Part shown: positions 25,075 through 35,028 of the stretch, one piece after another | How positions within the stretch are numbered: position 1 is the stretch's first letter | Layout: the number at the start of each line of letters is the position of its first letter | NCBI GenBank assembly: GCA_003712125.1 | Contig: RHLF01000001.1 | Span: forward strand, 558,001 to 622,000 | Origin: Allomuricauda sp. | Lineage (GTDB): Bacteria; Bacteroidota; Bacteroidia; Flavobacteriales; Flavobacteriaceae | Reading direction: 5' to 3' | DNA: 64,000 nt | The notes under the pieces: generated by a model | What the model was told of the DNA's origin: nothing | The model's input: the letters and a program-made list of their open reading frames with translations, nothing else | Database searches by the model: none | Made by a program: the position numbers and the translations under genes

Positions 25075-25569
25075 ATGAGGGTACTTCTAATTTTACTACT
25101 TGCATTTGGCTTTCATACCGTAAAGGCACAACAAACCGTACAACTACCGAAGGGGGCTTCCTCGCCAAAAGCAGCACTTGACGATGTGGCATGGATTTCA
25201 GGACATTGGATGGGCGAGGCCTTTGGAGGTATTGCTGAAGAAATTTGGAGCGCTCCTTTGGGCGAAAGTATGATGTTCGTTTTTAGATTGGTAAACGATG
25301 ACAAGGTGACCTTTTATGAATCGGGCCACATCAAACAAGTTGATGGCACCATTTTACTGCAATTAAAACACTTTGATGGCAACCTAAGGGGTTGGGAAGA
25401 AAAAGATCAAACCATTGATTTCAAATTGGTCAAGGTAGAAAACGACAAAGTCTATTTTGAGGGCCTCACCATGGAACAGATCAATGAGGATGAAATGCAC
25501 GTTTATGTACTGATTGAAAATGAGGGTAAAAAAGAGGAGGTTCTTTTTTCGTACCGAAAGAAAAAATAG
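25075..25569 (+). CDS. DUF6265-family secreted protein
   Basis: A 164-residue protein with a signal peptide (MRVLLILLLAFGFHTVKAQ). The mature part has the family pattern WISGHWMGEAFGGIAEEIWSAPLGESMMFVFRL, then a lipocalin-like set of strands (FYESGHIKQVDGTILLQLKHF). The function is unknown. It is co-directional with the SIMPL gene and converges on the TetR gene with a two-base gap. Confidence 0.78.
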   Translation: MRVLLILLLAFGFHTVKAQQTVQLPKGASSPKAALDDVAWISGHWMGEAFGGIAEEIWSAPLGESMMFVFRLVNDDKVTFYESGHIKQVDGTILLQLKHFDGNLRGWEEKDQTIDFKLVKVENDKVYFEGLTMEQINEDEMHVYVLIENEGKKEEVLFSYRKKK

Positions 25570-25571
25570 AC

Positions 25572-26153
25572 TTAACCCAAAATTGATAACCCAGCGTCGA
25601 CCACCATCTGAAGTTTCTTAGGGTTCACATCAACCTTTGAGACCACTCGAATACCGTTGTATAACGTATAAAGCATCAAACCCAGTTCTTCTGCACTTTT
25701 GGATGAGGTGATTTCACCAGAATTTAGGCCCTTTTGAACATAGCCCACAAACAACTTCTCAATTTGTGCTTTATGTACCATTAGGCTGTGCTGCATTTTA
25801 TCGCTTCCGGGAACCATCTCGGTTGTGGTATTGACCACAAAACAGCCCTTTCGACAGTTGTCTGAAACAGCTTCTTGTATGGCCGTTTCAAAGAGCTTTT
25901 GAAACCCCTGCTTAACTGAAGCTTCACCTTGAAATAGTTCTTCCAACCAAGCACCCGAGGTTTTCTTATAATACGCAAAAGCCTTGTCAAATAAGGCTTC
26001 CTTACCCCCATAGGTGTCATACAGACTGGCCCGGTTAATCCCTAAATGGGAAACCAAATCTTGCATTGAAGTAGCATGGAACCCTTTCTCCCAAAAGAGC
26101 TCCATGGCTTTATTCAATGTTTCTTTTTCACAAAATTGTTTCGTGCGTGGCAT
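25572..26153 (-). CDS. TetR/AcrR-family repressor
   Basis: A 193-residue protein with an N-terminal TetR helix-turn-helix (ETLNKAMELFWEKGFHATSMQDLVSHLGINRASLYDTYGGKEALFDKAF) and a C-terminal ligand-binding domain of the kind often called TetR_C_6/YcdC-like. It lies 34 bases downstream of the SDR gene on the same strand. The SDR promoter carries two palindromes (26969-26982, 27001-27018), so the TetR protein probably represses its own SDR-tetR transcript and is relieved by a reactive small molecule handled by the SDR (inference). Confidence 0.92.
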   Translation of the reverse strand: MPRTKQFCEKETLNKAMELFWEKGFHATSMQDLVSHLGINRASLYDTYGGKEALFDKAFAYYKKTSGAWLEELFQGEASVKQGFQKLFETAIQEAVSDNCRKGCFVVNTTTEMVPGSDKMQHSLMVHKAQIEKLFVGYVQKGLNSGEITSSKSAEELGLMLYTLYNGIRVVSKVDVNPKKLQMVVDAGLSILG

Positions 26154-26187
26154 ACTGGAATAGTTGTTCCAAATTTACCCATAAAAA

Positions 26188-26937
26188 CTATACTTGGGCA
26201 AAACCGCCGTCCACCGGAATTTCGGTACCCGTGATATAGCTGCTATCCGATGACGCCAAAAAGAGGGCCGTGGTGGCTATCTCCTCTGAATGCCCAAATC
26301 TTCCCAAACTCACCAAGGACGGAAAACTCGCTGCCATTGCGTCAATGTTTTCTTGGGGCACGTTGTGTTTCCCGTAAATTGGGGTATCGATAGGTCCTGG
26401 TGCTATGGCATTGACACGAATTCCTTTAGGGCCAAATTCGGCAGCAAGTGTACGCGTCAAAGACCGTAATGCAGCTTTACTGGCGCCATAGGCTGCCATT
26501 CCGGCAAATCCTTTGACATTTACGATAGAAGTGTTAAATATGATACTGGCACCTTCATTTAGGTGGTTATAGGCCGCCTTTACGGTAAAAAGAGGACCGC
26601 GAACATTAATGTTATGCACCTCATCATAAATTGCTTCCGTTAGGCCATCTATGGTTTCAATTCGAAATATGCCGGCATTCAAAAAGAGCGTATCAATCTT
26701 TCCAAAGGTTTCGACGGTTGTTTTGATCAATTGCGCACTATCGGTAATGCTCGAAGCTTCAGCTTTGACCAATAGGTACTCGCCTTCAAGTTCTGACTTT
26801 AAGGCGTCTAATTTTTCTTGATTTCTTCCCGTTAAGACCACTTTTGCCCCTTCCTTTAAAAAGAGTTTGGCAGTCTCTAAGCCCATACCACTGGTGGCAC
26901 CTGTTACTATAGCTACTTTGTTTTCTAATTTTTTCAT
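26188..26937 (-). CDS. Short-chain dehydrogenase/reductase
   Basis: A 249-residue classical SDR. The cofactor loop is VTGATSGMGLETAK (TGxxxGxG), followed by LFLNAGI (NAG motif), the catalytic Tyr-x3-Lys as YGASKAALRS, and PGPIDTPIYG. NADP is likely because of the Arg in LTGRNQEK after the second strand. The substrate is unknown. It is the first gene of an autoregulated SDR-tetR unit. Confidence 0.93.
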   Translation of the reverse strand: MKKLENKVAIVTGATSGMGLETAKLFLKEGAKVVLTGRNQEKLDALKSELEGEYLLVKAEASSITDSAQLIKTTVETFGKIDTLFLNAGIFRIETIDGLTEAIYDEVHNINVRGPLFTVKAAYNHLNEGASIIFNTSIVNVKGFAGMAAYGASKAALRSLTRTLAAEFGPKGIRVNAIAPGPIDTPIYGKHNVPQENIDAMAASFPSLVSLGRFGHSEEIATTALFLASSDSSYITGTEIPVDGGFAQV

Positions 26938-26968
26938 TTAACTGAATTTTTGATTTTAGTTTTATTTT

Positions 26969-26982
26969 GGAACGTTCATTCC
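26969..26982. promoter_or_regulatory. TetR operator 1 in the SDR promoter
   Basis: GGAACGTTCATTCC matches operator 2 at 11 of 14 positions. It starts four bases downstream of the SDR -7 element (minus strand TATGTTTG, 26994-26987), so a bound repressor would cover the transcription start. Confidence 0.65.
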
Positions 26983-26986
26983 GATA

Positions 26987-26994
26987 CAAACATA
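26987..26994 (-). promoter_or_regulatory. -7 element of the SDR-tetR promoter
   Basis: A perfect TATGTTTG on the minus strand. A TTTG at 27019-27016 lies 21 bases upstream and is a candidate -33 element. Confidence 0.65.
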
Positions 26995-27000
26995 TTAATA

Positions 27001-27018
27001 TTGGAACATTTGTTCCAA
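27001..27018. promoter_or_regulatory. TetR operator 2 in the SDR promoter
   Basis: TTGGAACATTTGTTCCAA has perfect 8-bp arms around a two-base centre. It overlaps the -33 region and spacer of the SDR promoter. Its centre is 34 bp, about three helical turns, from operator 1. Confidence 0.75.
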
Positions 27019-27093
27019 ATAAAAAACAAACTTTAACACCTTTTTAGTCTTTTGCACTTCCTTTCGTATCTTCCAAATTCAAAATCCAACTAA

Positions 27094-30000
27094 ATGAGAG
27101 CACTAAAACTTCTACTTGTCACATTTCTTGTATTTCCACTACTATCTTCGGCCCAACGCCGTAAAAAACAGGAGGCCAAACCCGCTATAGTATTAAACGA
27201 TTCGTTATACGCTGGACTAAAATGGAGAAATATTGGCCCCTTCAGGGGAGGACGTAGTGTAACCTCAACTGGAGTTGTAGGGCAACCCATGACCTATTAT
27301 ATGGGAACCACCGGCGGTGGTATCTGGAAAACTGTAGATGACGGGATAACCTGGAAAAATGTGTCGGATGGGCAACTCAACACGGGCACAGTAGGGGCCA
27401 TTGCTGTGGCCGAAAGCAATTCCAACATTGTGATCGCAGGTATGGGCGAACATGCGGCTCGTGGTGTCATGACGTCTATGGGTGATGGTGTTTATAAATC
27501 GACAGATGCCGGAAAGACCTGGACCCATATCGGGCTTGATGAAACCCGCCATATTTCTGACGTGATCATTCACCCAACCAACCCCGATATCATTTTTGTT
27601 TCGGCACAGGGTGCCCAATATGGGCCGTCACAACAGCGTGGTGTATATCGTTCGACCGACGGTGGCCGTAACTGGCAACGTGTTCTCTTTGTTGATGACA
27701 ATACTGGAGCTTCGTCTATTTCCATGGATATGAACAACCCTTTGATCCTGTATGCCGCCATGTGGCAACATCGTCGTTACCCATGGACCATGGAATCAGG
27801 GGGATCTTCTTCGGGGATTTATAAATCTACCGACGGCGGAACCACATGGGAAAAACTGAAAAAAGGACTGCCCCAGGCATTCGGAAAAGCAGGGATTTCA
27901 GTTTCCCGAGCGAATTCTGAAATGGTGTATGCCGTCATCGAGGCCAAGGGAACCCAAGGTGGGGTCTATAAAAGTGTGGATGCCGGAAAGTCTTGGAAGC
28001 AGGTCAACAAAAACCGTATAAACATAGCGCGATCTTGGTACTATATGGAGATTTTCGCCGATCCACAAAACGAAAATATCGTCTACGTTTTGAATGCCCC
28101 TGTAACCAAATCTATTGATGGGGGTAGAACTTTTAGTCCACTGCCCACACCACATGGCGACAACCACCACCTTTGGATCCATCCCCACAACAATAAAGTA
28201 ATGATCAATTCGAACGATGGGGGAGCAAACATTTCGAATAACGGAGGTAAAAGCTGGAGCACGCAACAAAACCAGGCTACCTCACAATTTTATCGGGTAA
28301 TCACTGACAATTTGGTTCCTTACAACGTATATGGTGGCCAACAAGACAATTCAGCAATAGCCATTGCCAGTCGAACCAATGATGCCGGTATCGACTGGAA
28401 AGATTGGTATTCGGTGGCGGGTTGCGAAAGTGCCTATTTGGCCTTCGACCCAGATAATCCTGAAGTAGTTTATGGAGGGTGTTATCAGGGTATTATCGAA
28501 AAATGGGTCAAGGCAGCTAGGGAAGGAAAACCCATCAAGGCCTACCCAGAATTGGGCTTGGGAAAAGTGCCGAAAGATTTCAAATTCCGCTACAATTGGA
28601 ACGCTCCGATAATTAGTTCGCCCCACGACCGCAATACCATTTACCATGCGGGTAATGTGGTGTTCAAAACCACAGATGGGGGACATAGTTGGGAAGTCAT
28701 TAGTCCTGATTTAACACGAAATGAAAAGGAAAAACAGGGGCCTGGTGGTGGTCCATACACCAACGAAGCGGCAGGGGGTGAGAATTACAACACCCTGATG
28801 TATTTGACCGAATCACCCCACGAGGTGGGCGTGCTATACGCCGGTAGCGACGACGGATTGGTGCACCTAACAAAAGATGGTGGTGCCAATTGGACCAATA
28901 TTACGCCGCCCAATATTGGGAATGGTATTGTGAACAGTATTGAAGTCTCGCCCCACGATCCTGCCACAGCCTACATTGCTGTTATGCGCTACAAGGCGAT
29001 GGACCTCAAACCCTACATTTTTAAGACCTCGAATTATGGCCAAAGTTGGACAAAAATAACCAACGGCATAACAGATAAGCATACGTTTGCAAGAACCGTT
29101 AGAGCAGACAAGAAAAAGAAGGGATTGCTCTATGCTGGCACGGAGACAGGTTTGTATATCTCCATGGATGATGGTTTAAACTGGCAAAAATTCCAGTTGA
29201 ACCTCCCAGTCGTTCCCATAAATGATATGGTTATCCAAGACAATGATTTGGTCATCGCCACTGCAGGACGTTCCTTTTGGATTTTAGACGATTTGGGGGC
29301 CATTCAAAATAGCTACGATACTTCAGAAACCTTGAAAATTGTACAACCCAAAGCAAGTTATAGGATTTTCGGAGGCCATCAAGAAAAGCCCAGGCCCGGG
29401 CTTGGTCAGAACCCAAAATCTGGTGTAACGATTGATTACTATCTGCCTCAAAAATTGGATTCCATCGCATTGAAGCTCGAAGTTCTTCAAAACGGAAAAG
29501 TCATTCGCAGCTATACCAATCAAAAACCAAAAGGGTTCAAGTCGTGGCCGGGCGGTCCTCCAAGACCTCAAATATTGCCAAGCAAAAAAGGCTATAACCG
29601 CTTTACCTGGGACTTTAGAAAAGAAGCCATTCCTGCGATTGACAAGGTGTTTGTATTCGGTAATTATGCGGGTTCAAGCGTAGCCCCCGGCACCTACACC
29701 CTTCGGCTTAGCACAGCGGGGAAAACTGTCGAAACTACGGCTGAGGTAGTGGCCAACCCTAAAATCAATGCATCGGCTGCAGACTATGCGGAACAACAAA
29801 CTGTGCTCGATCAGATTGAAGGCACCTTGAGCGCGATGCATCAGGCCGTCAATCAAATGCGTTCAACCAAAAGTCAGTTAAAGTCCTATAAAAAGCTATT
29901 AAAAGATAATGAGGCAGCCAAAGAACTCGTGGCGAAGGGAGATAGTCTTTTGAAGCGTATCGATGCCTGGGAGGGACATCTAATTCAGCCCAAACAAAAA

Positions 30001-30243
30001 ACCTTTCAAGATGTAATCAACTTTCACAATCAGTTAAATGCTGACTTTATGCATTTAAAAGGCTTTGTTGATGTACCCGAACCTAAGGTTACCGAAGGTG
30101 CCAAAGAGCGTTTACAAGATTTGTTGAGAGCGTGGAACACCTATAAACAAGAAAAGAACGCCATTGTAGAAACTGAAATGGCAGCATACAATGAAATGTA
30201 CAGGTCTTTGGGTATTCCCGCCCTCATTATGAGCGAAGACTAA
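27094..30243 (+). CDS. Large secreted beta-propeller protein (sortilin/BNR-repeat type)
   Basis: A 1049-residue protein with a signal peptide ([21 protein letters not shown]). Many Asp-box (BNR) repeats of the form [24 protein letters not shown] and TKDGGANW run from about residue 50 to 700, making two propeller domains as in the VPS10/sortilin-like glycosyl hydrolase group. A C-terminal region (about 760-1040) has a beta-sandwich part ([24 protein letters not shown]) and then a helical segment. The catalytic role is unknown; many relatives are only called glycosyl hydrolase by similarity. The stop overlaps the next start by one base. Confidence 0.88.
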   Translation: MRALKLLLVTFLVFPLLSSAQRRKKQEAKPAIVLNDSLYAGLKWRNIGPFRGGRSVTSTGVVGQPMTYYMGTTGGGIWKTVDDGITWKNVSDGQLNTGTVGAIAVAESNSNIVIAGMGEHAARGVMTSMGDGVYKSTDAGKTWTHIGLDETRHISDVIIHPTNPDIIFVSAQGAQYGPSQQRGVYRSTDGGRNWQRVLFVDDNTGASSISMDMNNPLILYAAMWQHRRYPWTMESGGSSSGIYKSTDGGTTWEKLKKGLPQAFGKAGISVSRANSEMVYAVIEAKGTQGGVYKSVDAGKSWKQVNKNRINIARSWYYMEIFADPQNENIVYVLNAPVTKSIDGGRTFSPLPTPHGDNHHLWIHPHNNKVMINSNDGGANISNNGGKSWSTQQNQATSQFYRVITDNLVPYNVYGGQQDNSAIAIASRTNDAGIDWKDWYSVAGCESAYLAFDPDNPEVVYGGCYQGIIEKWVKAAREGKPIKAYPELGLGKVPKDFKFRYNWNAPIISSPHDRNTIYHAGNVVFKTTDGGHSWEVISPDLTRNEKEKQGPGGGPYTNEAAGGENYNTLMYLTESPHEVGVLYAGSDDGLVHLTKDGGANWTNITPPNIGNGIVNSIEVSPHDPATAYIAVMRYKAMDLKPYIFKTSNYGQSWTKITNGITDKHTFARTVRADKKKKGLLYAGTETGLYISMDDGLNWQKFQLNLPVVPINDMVIQDNDLVIATAGRSFWILDDLGAIQNSYDTSETLKIVQPKASYRIFGGHQEKPRPGLGQNPKSGVTIDYYLPQKLDSIALKLEVLQNGKVIRSYTNQKPKGFKSWPGGPPRPQILPSKKGYNRFTWDFRKEAIPAIDKVFVFGNYAGSSVAPGTYTLRLSTAGKTVETTAEVVANPKINASAADYAEQQTVLDQIEGTLSAMHQAVNQMRSTKSQLKSYKKLLKDNEAAKELVAKGDSLLKRIDAWEGHLIQPKQKTFQDVINFHNQLNADFMHLKGFVDVPEPKVTEGAKERLQDLLRAWNTYKQEKNAIVETEMAAYNEMYRSLGIPALIMSED

Positions 30244-30812
30244 TGCGTGATTTTTTTGCTGACAAGACAATTGTCAAAAAAGACTTTAGAGTTCAACGCC
30301 TGCCAAAAGGAGACTATGAAAATTGTCATTTTCAAGATTGCCAATTTCAGGAAGGGTTCTTAGACAATCAAAATTTTGTTGAATGCGTTTTTCAAGATTG
30401 TGATTTAACCAACGCCAATATTGCGCATACCCAATTCAATGAAGTTACCTTTAAGGGCTGTAAGTTGGTAGGTATTCATTTTGAGACCTGTGACCAAATG
30501 TTCTCTAGGCTGCAATTTGAAGGTAGCAACCTGTCGCTTTCCAGCTTTTTTGAGATGGATATGTCCAATACACTATTCAAAAATTGCAAACTGCACCAAG
30601 TAGATTTTGCAAACACGAATCTATCCGATGTCGTTTTTGAGCATTGTGATTTAGCTGATGCCGTTTTTGATGGTTCCCATTTGGAACGGGCAGACTTTAC
30701 ATCTGGAATCAATTTTACGATTGACCCCAGTAAGAATGGTATCAAAAAGGCCAAATTCACTAAGGAAGGGCTTATCGGTTTGTTGAAAAAATACGATATT
30801 GTTATAGAATAG
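30243..30812 (+). CDS. Pentapeptide-repeat protein, Qnr/MfpA-like in size
   Basis: A 189-residue protein made of pentapeptide repeats (A(D/N)LxF type), for example NCHFQDCQFQEGFLDNQNF, ANIAHTQFNEVTFKGCKL and VDFANTNLSDVVFEHCDLADAVF. It ends in a non-repeat tail (TKEGLIGLLKKYDIVIE). The size and tail layout resemble Qnr/MfpA proteins that mimic DNA and bind gyrase, but a general right-handed beta-helix protein is equally possible. The ATG overlaps the propeller gene stop by one base. Confidence 0.85.
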   Translation: MRDFFADKTIVKKDFRVQRLPKGDYENCHFQDCQFQEGFLDNQNFVECVFQDCDLTNANIAHTQFNEVTFKGCKLVGIHFETCDQMFSRLQFEGSNLSLSSFFEMDMSNTLFKNCKLHQVDFANTNLSDVVFEHCDLADAVFDGSHLERADFTSGINFTIDPSKNGIKKAKFTKEGLIGLLKKYDIVIE

Positions 30813-30822
30813 GCACCTAGTC

Positions 30823-31176
30823 ATGGCAGCTCGACAATGTTTGGAATGTGAAGCAGAAGTGAGGGGTAGAATAGATAAAAAATTCTGTTCTGACCATTGT
30901 CGCAATGCCTATAACAATAACCTCAACAAAGACAGCAAAAATCTAGTTCGCAACATCAACAATAGGCTTCGTAAAAACTACCGTATACTGGATAGTTTTA
31001 AGCTGAAAGAGGGCAAGGCAAGAACTACAAAGACCCGTTTGTTGGATAAAGGGTTTGATTTTGAATTTATCACCAACCTCTATACCACCAAAAAAGGTAC
31101 GGTCTACTATTTCGTTTATGATCTTGGCTACCTTCCCCTAGACAATGATTATTACATGATTGTGAAACGGGAATAA
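30823..31176 (+). CDS. Small zinc-binding (treble-clef-like) protein
   Basis: A 117-residue protein beginning with a compact Cys cluster: CLECEAEV, ten residues, then FCSDHCRNAYNN (Cys-x2-Cys ... Cys-x3-Cys), similar to DUF2116-type zinc ribbons. The C-terminal 80 residues contain a basic helix (NNRLRKNYRILDSF) and a hydrophobic strand pair (GTVYYFVYDLGYLPL). It has no signal peptide, so cytoplasmic nucleic-acid binding is possible. It lies ten bases after the pentapeptide gene and ends at a strong terminator. Confidence 0.75.
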   Translation: MAARQCLECEAEVRGRIDKKFCSDHCRNAYNNNLNKDSKNLVRNINNRLRKNYRILDSFKLKEGKARTTKTRLLDKGFDFEFITNLYTTKKGTVYYFVYDLGYLPLDNDYYMIVKRE

Positions 31177-31207
31177 AAAAACCTCTTCAGTACTGAAGAG
31201 GTTTTTC
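31177..31207. terminator. Bidirectional terminator
   Basis: A perfectly symmetric inverted repeat (ACCTCTTCAG arms around TACT-type centre, 31181-31202), flanked by A7 on the left and T5 on the right. It serves the upstream zinc protein gene and the convergent CBS gene. Confidence 0.92.
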
Positions 31208-31227
31208 TTACTTTTTCTTTTTTGAAT

Positions 31228-31698
31228 TTATTTCCAATTGGCACCACTTAGTTTAAGGGCAGCTATGACCACATCTTTGCGGCTTATTTGCCCTACCAAA
31301 ATATCGTCTTTCATTACGGGCAACCTTCTACGGTTATGCCTATCAAAAACCCCAGCTGCATCAAAAATGCTCATGTCATGGGGAATGCTTTCGACATTTT
31401 TGGTCATGTAGCGTTCCACACTTTTGTCTAAAATGGGTTGATTGAAATACCTGCTTTCAGAAATCTGCTTCATGCAATCGGCTTCTGAAATTATCCCCAC
31501 CAAAAACCCATTGTCATCCATTACCGGGCCTCCTGAGATATGGTGCTTTGCAAAAGCCTCCATAACTTCTAAAATGGATTGTTCCGGTGAAAAGGTGACC
31601 AATTTTCTGGTCATATAATCCTCGACCAAAATGGGAGCATCATAGCCCTTTTTGGCTTCACCCTTGGCTCTGGCCCCTTGAAAACTCTTGATTCCCAT
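31228..31698 (-). CDS. Protein with two CBS domains
   Basis: A 156-residue protein consisting mainly of a CBS pair (about residues 28-85, LVEDYMTRKLVTFSPEQSILEVMEAFAKHHISGGPVMD, and 90-150, YMTKNVESIPHDMSIFDAAGVFDRHNRRRLPVM). CBS pairs bind adenine nucleotides or S-adenosylmethionine and act as regulatory sensors. There is no fused effector, so its partner is unknown. It is a single gene. Confidence 0.9.
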   Translation of the reverse strand: MGIKSFQGARAKGEAKKGYDAPILVEDYMTRKLVTFSPEQSILEVMEAFAKHHISGGPVMDDNGFLVGIISEADCMKQISESRYFNQPILDKSVERYMTKNVESIPHDMSIFDAAGVFDRHNRRRLPVMKDDILVGQISRKDVVIAALKLSGANWK

Positions 31699-31820
31699 AT
31701 GAATTTGGTTTTGGGTTGATTACTAAAGTTAGTGAATTTTAACGAAATATTTAACTTTTTCGCAGTAATTATGCCAACCCTTTATATTTTTATGCGATTA
31801 ATCACCAACAGCGCATCACT

Positions 31821-34103
31821 ATGAAATTCTCCCGAAACCTCGCCTTGCTTTTGGTAGTCTTTGCCGTTTGGTGGAGCTATAAGGCACTTATGCCTAGCTA
31901 TAAAATTGACACCGCAGCACCCGATACCGATTTCTCAACAGCGAGGGCCCTAGCCCACGTTGAACAGTTAAGCCAGCAACCTCATGCAGTTGGGTTTCCA
32001 GCGCATGCCGATGTCATGGCCTATGTGATCTCAGAACTGAAGCAATTGGGGCTGCAAACCACGATACAAGAGGGCTATTCGCTTGGGGATTGGGGCAATC
32101 TTAGTAAGGCAACCAATATTTTGGCGAGAATCAAAGGTAGCGGTTCGGGCAAAGCCCTGCTTTTGATGTCACATTATGACAGCAGCCCACACTCTTCTTT
32201 GGGAGCAAGCGATGCGGGAAGTGGTGTAGCTACTATTTTGGAGGGCGTCAGGGCTTTCTTGGCCCAAAACAAACAGCCCAAAAATGATATTATCGTCCTA
32301 CTTACCGATGCTGAAGAATTGGGATTAAATGGTGCGAAATTATTTGTGAATGAGCACCCTTGGGCCAAAGAGGTTGGTCTCGTCCTCAATTTTGAGGCCC
32401 GGGGAAGCGGTGGTCCTAGTTATATGCTCATCGAAACCAATAGAGGTAATGGAAAACTAATTCATGAATTCGCAAAGGCGAGTCCAGATTATATTGTCGC
32501 AAACTCCTTGGCTTATAGCATTTACAAGATGCTTCCGAACGATACCGATTTGACCGTTTTTAGGGAAGATGGCGACATTGACGGTTTTAATTTTGCTTTT
32601 ATTGGTGACCATTACGATTACCATACCGTATTAGATAATTACGATCGGTTGGATCGGGAATCCCTGGCCCATCAAGGAAGCTATTTGATGCCCTTGTTAG
32701 CACATTTTAGTGAAGTGGATATCAGCAACCTGAAAAGTTTGGATGATTATATCTATTTCAATGTACCTTTCTTAAAAATGGTATCGTATCCGTTTGAGTG
32801 GATATGGCCCCTTTTTGGTCTCGCGTTTTTGGCCTTCATTGCCTTGCTCGTATTGGGGTTTAAAAAAGAAATCCTCGATATAAAATCGATTGTAAAAGGA
32901 TTTATTCCGTTGCTATTGGCCTTGCTTTTGGCTGGTGTCATGGGTTACATTGCTTGGCCCATGTTGACATGGTGGTATTTGGGTTTTAACGATATGTTGC
33001 ACGGCTTCACCTATAATGGCTACACCTATATCAGCGCATTTGGCTTTTTTGCTTTAGCAGTATGTTTTTGGACCTATCATCTCTTCAAAAAAATCAGTAC
33101 ACCCAACCTATTGATCGCCCCTATTGTGCTCTGGTTGCTGCTTTGCGCACTGACCAATCTATATTTGCCAGGTGCTAGCTTTTTTGTGATTCCGCTGTTT
33201 GGTCTATTGGTAGCCTTGTTCGTTAACTTGAACCAAAAAGAACCCAACCCTTATTTGATGCTCTTTTTAGGGTTGCCGGCCATCTTTATTTATGCGCCAT
33301 TTATAAAAATGTTTCCCGTGGGACTTGGGCTAAAATTAATGGTAGCGGCAACACTATTTGTAGTGCTTTTGTTTGTTCTATTATTGCCCTTGTTTGGACA
33401 AATCAAGAACAAAATGCGATTTGCCCTTTCATTTTTGTTGCTGTATGCGGTGTTCAGCATTGCAGCCCATATAAATTCTGACTTTTCTGAGACCAATCCA
33501 AAACCCAGCAGTTTGCTTTATGTGTACAACCAAGACACCGATAAGGCAATTTGGGCAACTTATGACAAACAACTGATCGGTTGGAATGCCCAGTTTTTGG
33601 GCAGCGACAAACAAGCCTTCGATAAGGCCAGTGACCAAACTATTAGCAGCAAATATGGCACAGGTTTCACCTATATTTCGGAAGCACCAATCAAAAAAAT
33701 TACATCCCCTGAAATCGATGTTGCCAAGGATACCATTGTTGATGGGGAACGCATTCTAGAGTTATGTGTTACCCCCAAAAGAAACGTAAACCGATTGGAT
33801 GTCTTTACCGGTGACACCAAGGTGATACGGGCAAGTGTAAACGGGCAACCCTTTTCAGATTATTACCTGAACAACAGGCGCAATGGGAAGCTTGTGACGC
33901 ACTATATCTCTAAAAACAACTATACTGAAATTGAGTTGGCTTTTCCCAGTAATGAAGCATTGGAACTGTTATTTTACGAATCATCCAATGACTTGCTCCA
34001 GCACAAACAATTTTCCGTTCCAACACGACCTGCAGAAAGCATCCCAATGCCGTTTGTGCTCAATGATGCCATCATGACCACAAAAACCTTGACCTTTGAA
34101 TAA
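31821..34103 (+). CDS. M28-family membrane metallopeptidase
   Basis: A 760-residue protein. One N-terminal membrane segment is followed by an M28 aminopeptidase domain (about residues 40-310) and about eight membrane helices (315-560), then a C-terminal soluble domain. Zinc ligands and catalytic residues are visible: His118 in MSHYD, Asp131 in GASDAGSG, Glu165/Glu166 in LTDAEELGLNG, Glu192 in NFEARG, and His268 in YHTVLDNYD. The layout resembles vacuolar-membrane (Pff1-like) proteases. Peptide trimming in the periplasm is likely. It overlaps the next gene by eight bases. Confidence 0.9.
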   Translation: MKFSRNLALLLVVFAVWWSYKALMPSYKIDTAAPDTDFSTARALAHVEQLSQQPHAVGFPAHADVMAYVISELKQLGLQTTIQEGYSLGDWGNLSKATNILARIKGSGSGKALLLMSHYDSSPHSSLGASDAGSGVATILEGVRAFLAQNKQPKNDIIVLLTDAEELGLNGAKLFVNEHPWAKEVGLVLNFEARGSGGPSYMLIETNRGNGKLIHEFAKASPDYIVANSLAYSIYKMLPNDTDLTVFREDGDIDGFNFAFIGDHYDYHTVLDNYDRLDRESLAHQGSYLMPLLAHFSEVDISNLKSLDDYIYFNVPFLKMVSYPFEWIWPLFGLAFLAFIALLVLGFKKEILDIKSIVKGFIPLLLALLLAGVMGYIAWPMLTWWYLGFNDMLHGFTYNGYTYISAFGFFALAVCFWTYHLFKKISTPNLLIAPIVLWLLLCALTNLYLPGASFFVIPLFGLLVALFVNLNQKEPNPYLMLFLGLPAIFIYAPFIKMFPVGLGLKLMVAATLFVVLLFVLLLPLFGQIKNKMRFALSFLLLYAVFSIAAHINSDFSETNPKPSSLLYVYNQDTDKAIWATYDKQLIGWNAQFLGSDKQAFDKASDQTISSKYGTGFTYISEAPIKKITSPEIDVAKDTIVDGERILELCVTPKRNVNRLDVFTGDTKVIRASVNGQPFSDYYLNNRRNGKLVTHYISKNNYTEIELAFPSNEALELLFYESSNDLLQHKQFSVPTRPAESIPMPFVLNDAIMTTKTLTFE

Positions 34104-34905
34104 AGCAGGTATTGGTGTTTTGGGCTGTGGGTGGCTGGGCCTCCCTTTGGCTAACGAATTGGTTGCCTCAGGTTACCCGGTTAAGGGCACAACAACATCT
34201 GTCGAGAAGTTGGAGGTTCTTGTCAAAAATGGGATCGACCCCTATAAGGTGGCATTGACCGAAAACCATATCGATGGGAACATTGGGGACTTTCTCAAAG
34301 ACATCGAGACCTTAATAATCAATGTGCCGCCAAAACTGAGGCAAAACAAGGGCTCAAACTATGTCAAAAAAATGGAACACCTGGCCCATGCCATTTCAAA
34401 ATCCAAGCTTGAAAACATCCTGTTTGTTAGCAGCACTTCAGTCTATGGCATCCAGGAAGGAGAAATAACAGAAGAAACGCCACCAAACCCTAAAACCGAA
34501 TCAGCCAAACAATTGCACAGTGCTGAAAACCTATTTACCCAAATGAACCCAAAAACCACCCTAGTGCGCTTTGGGGGATTAATCGGACCCGACAGGCACC
34601 CCGTCTACCAGGTATCAAAAAGGCAAGGGCTAACCAATGGCGATGAGCTGATCAATTTGATCCATTTGAATGACTGTATCCTAATGATCAAAACCATCAT
34701 CAAGAATAATTATTGGAACGAGATATTTAATGGGGTATATCCTAAGCACCCTCGAAAAAGGGACTATTACAGCATGGAAGCGGGAGCGCGAAATTTACCG
34801 ACCCCCGATTATGCCCCGTCTTCTGTTAATGCGGTATTAAAATCTGTTAAAAGTGAAAACTATCTGGCCAAAGGGCACACCTTCTATACTTCACTATCTT
34901 CTTAA
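34096..34905 (+). CDS. NAD(P)-binding epimerase-like protein (YeeZ-like)
   Basis: A 269-residue extended-SDR/Rossmann protein. The TTG start at 34096 directly precedes the cofactor loop (GIGVLGCGWLGLPLANEL). Other marks are LIINVPPKLRQNKGSNYV, NILFVSSTSVYG (the Ser/Tyr region) and LVRFGGLIGPDRHPVYQ. Members of this group are annotated as nucleoside-diphosphate-sugar epimerases, with unproven activity. The eight-base overlap with the M28 gene suggests coupled translation. Confidence 0.82.
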   Translation: MNKAGIGVLGCGWLGLPLANELVASGYPVKGTTTSVEKLEVLVKNGIDPYKVALTENHIDGNIGDFLKDIETLIINVPPKLRQNKGSNYVKKMEHLAHAISKSKLENILFVSSTSVYGIQEGEITEETPPNPKTESAKQLHSAENLFTQMNPKTTLVRFGGLIGPDRHPVYQVSKRQGLTNGDELINLIHLNDCILMIKTIIKNNYWNEIFNGVYPKHPRKRDYYSMEAGARNLPTPDYAPSSVNAVLKSVKSENYLAKGHTFYTSLSS

Positions 34906-34996
34906 TTGACCACTGAAACCTTTTAGTTCACAACATTTCACATTTCTTTTTGTTAATTACTGTATTGAATTTCAACCTTTTACGACCAATTCAACG

Positions 34997-35004
34997 TAAC
35001 TTTA
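34997..35004 (+). promoter_or_regulatory. Candidate -7 element before the gene at 35029
   Basis: TAACTTTA is one base from TAnnTTTG and lies 24 bases ahead of the ATG. Confidence 0.35.
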
Positions 35005-35028
35005 ATTACAAAGAAAAAAGGTATTGTT

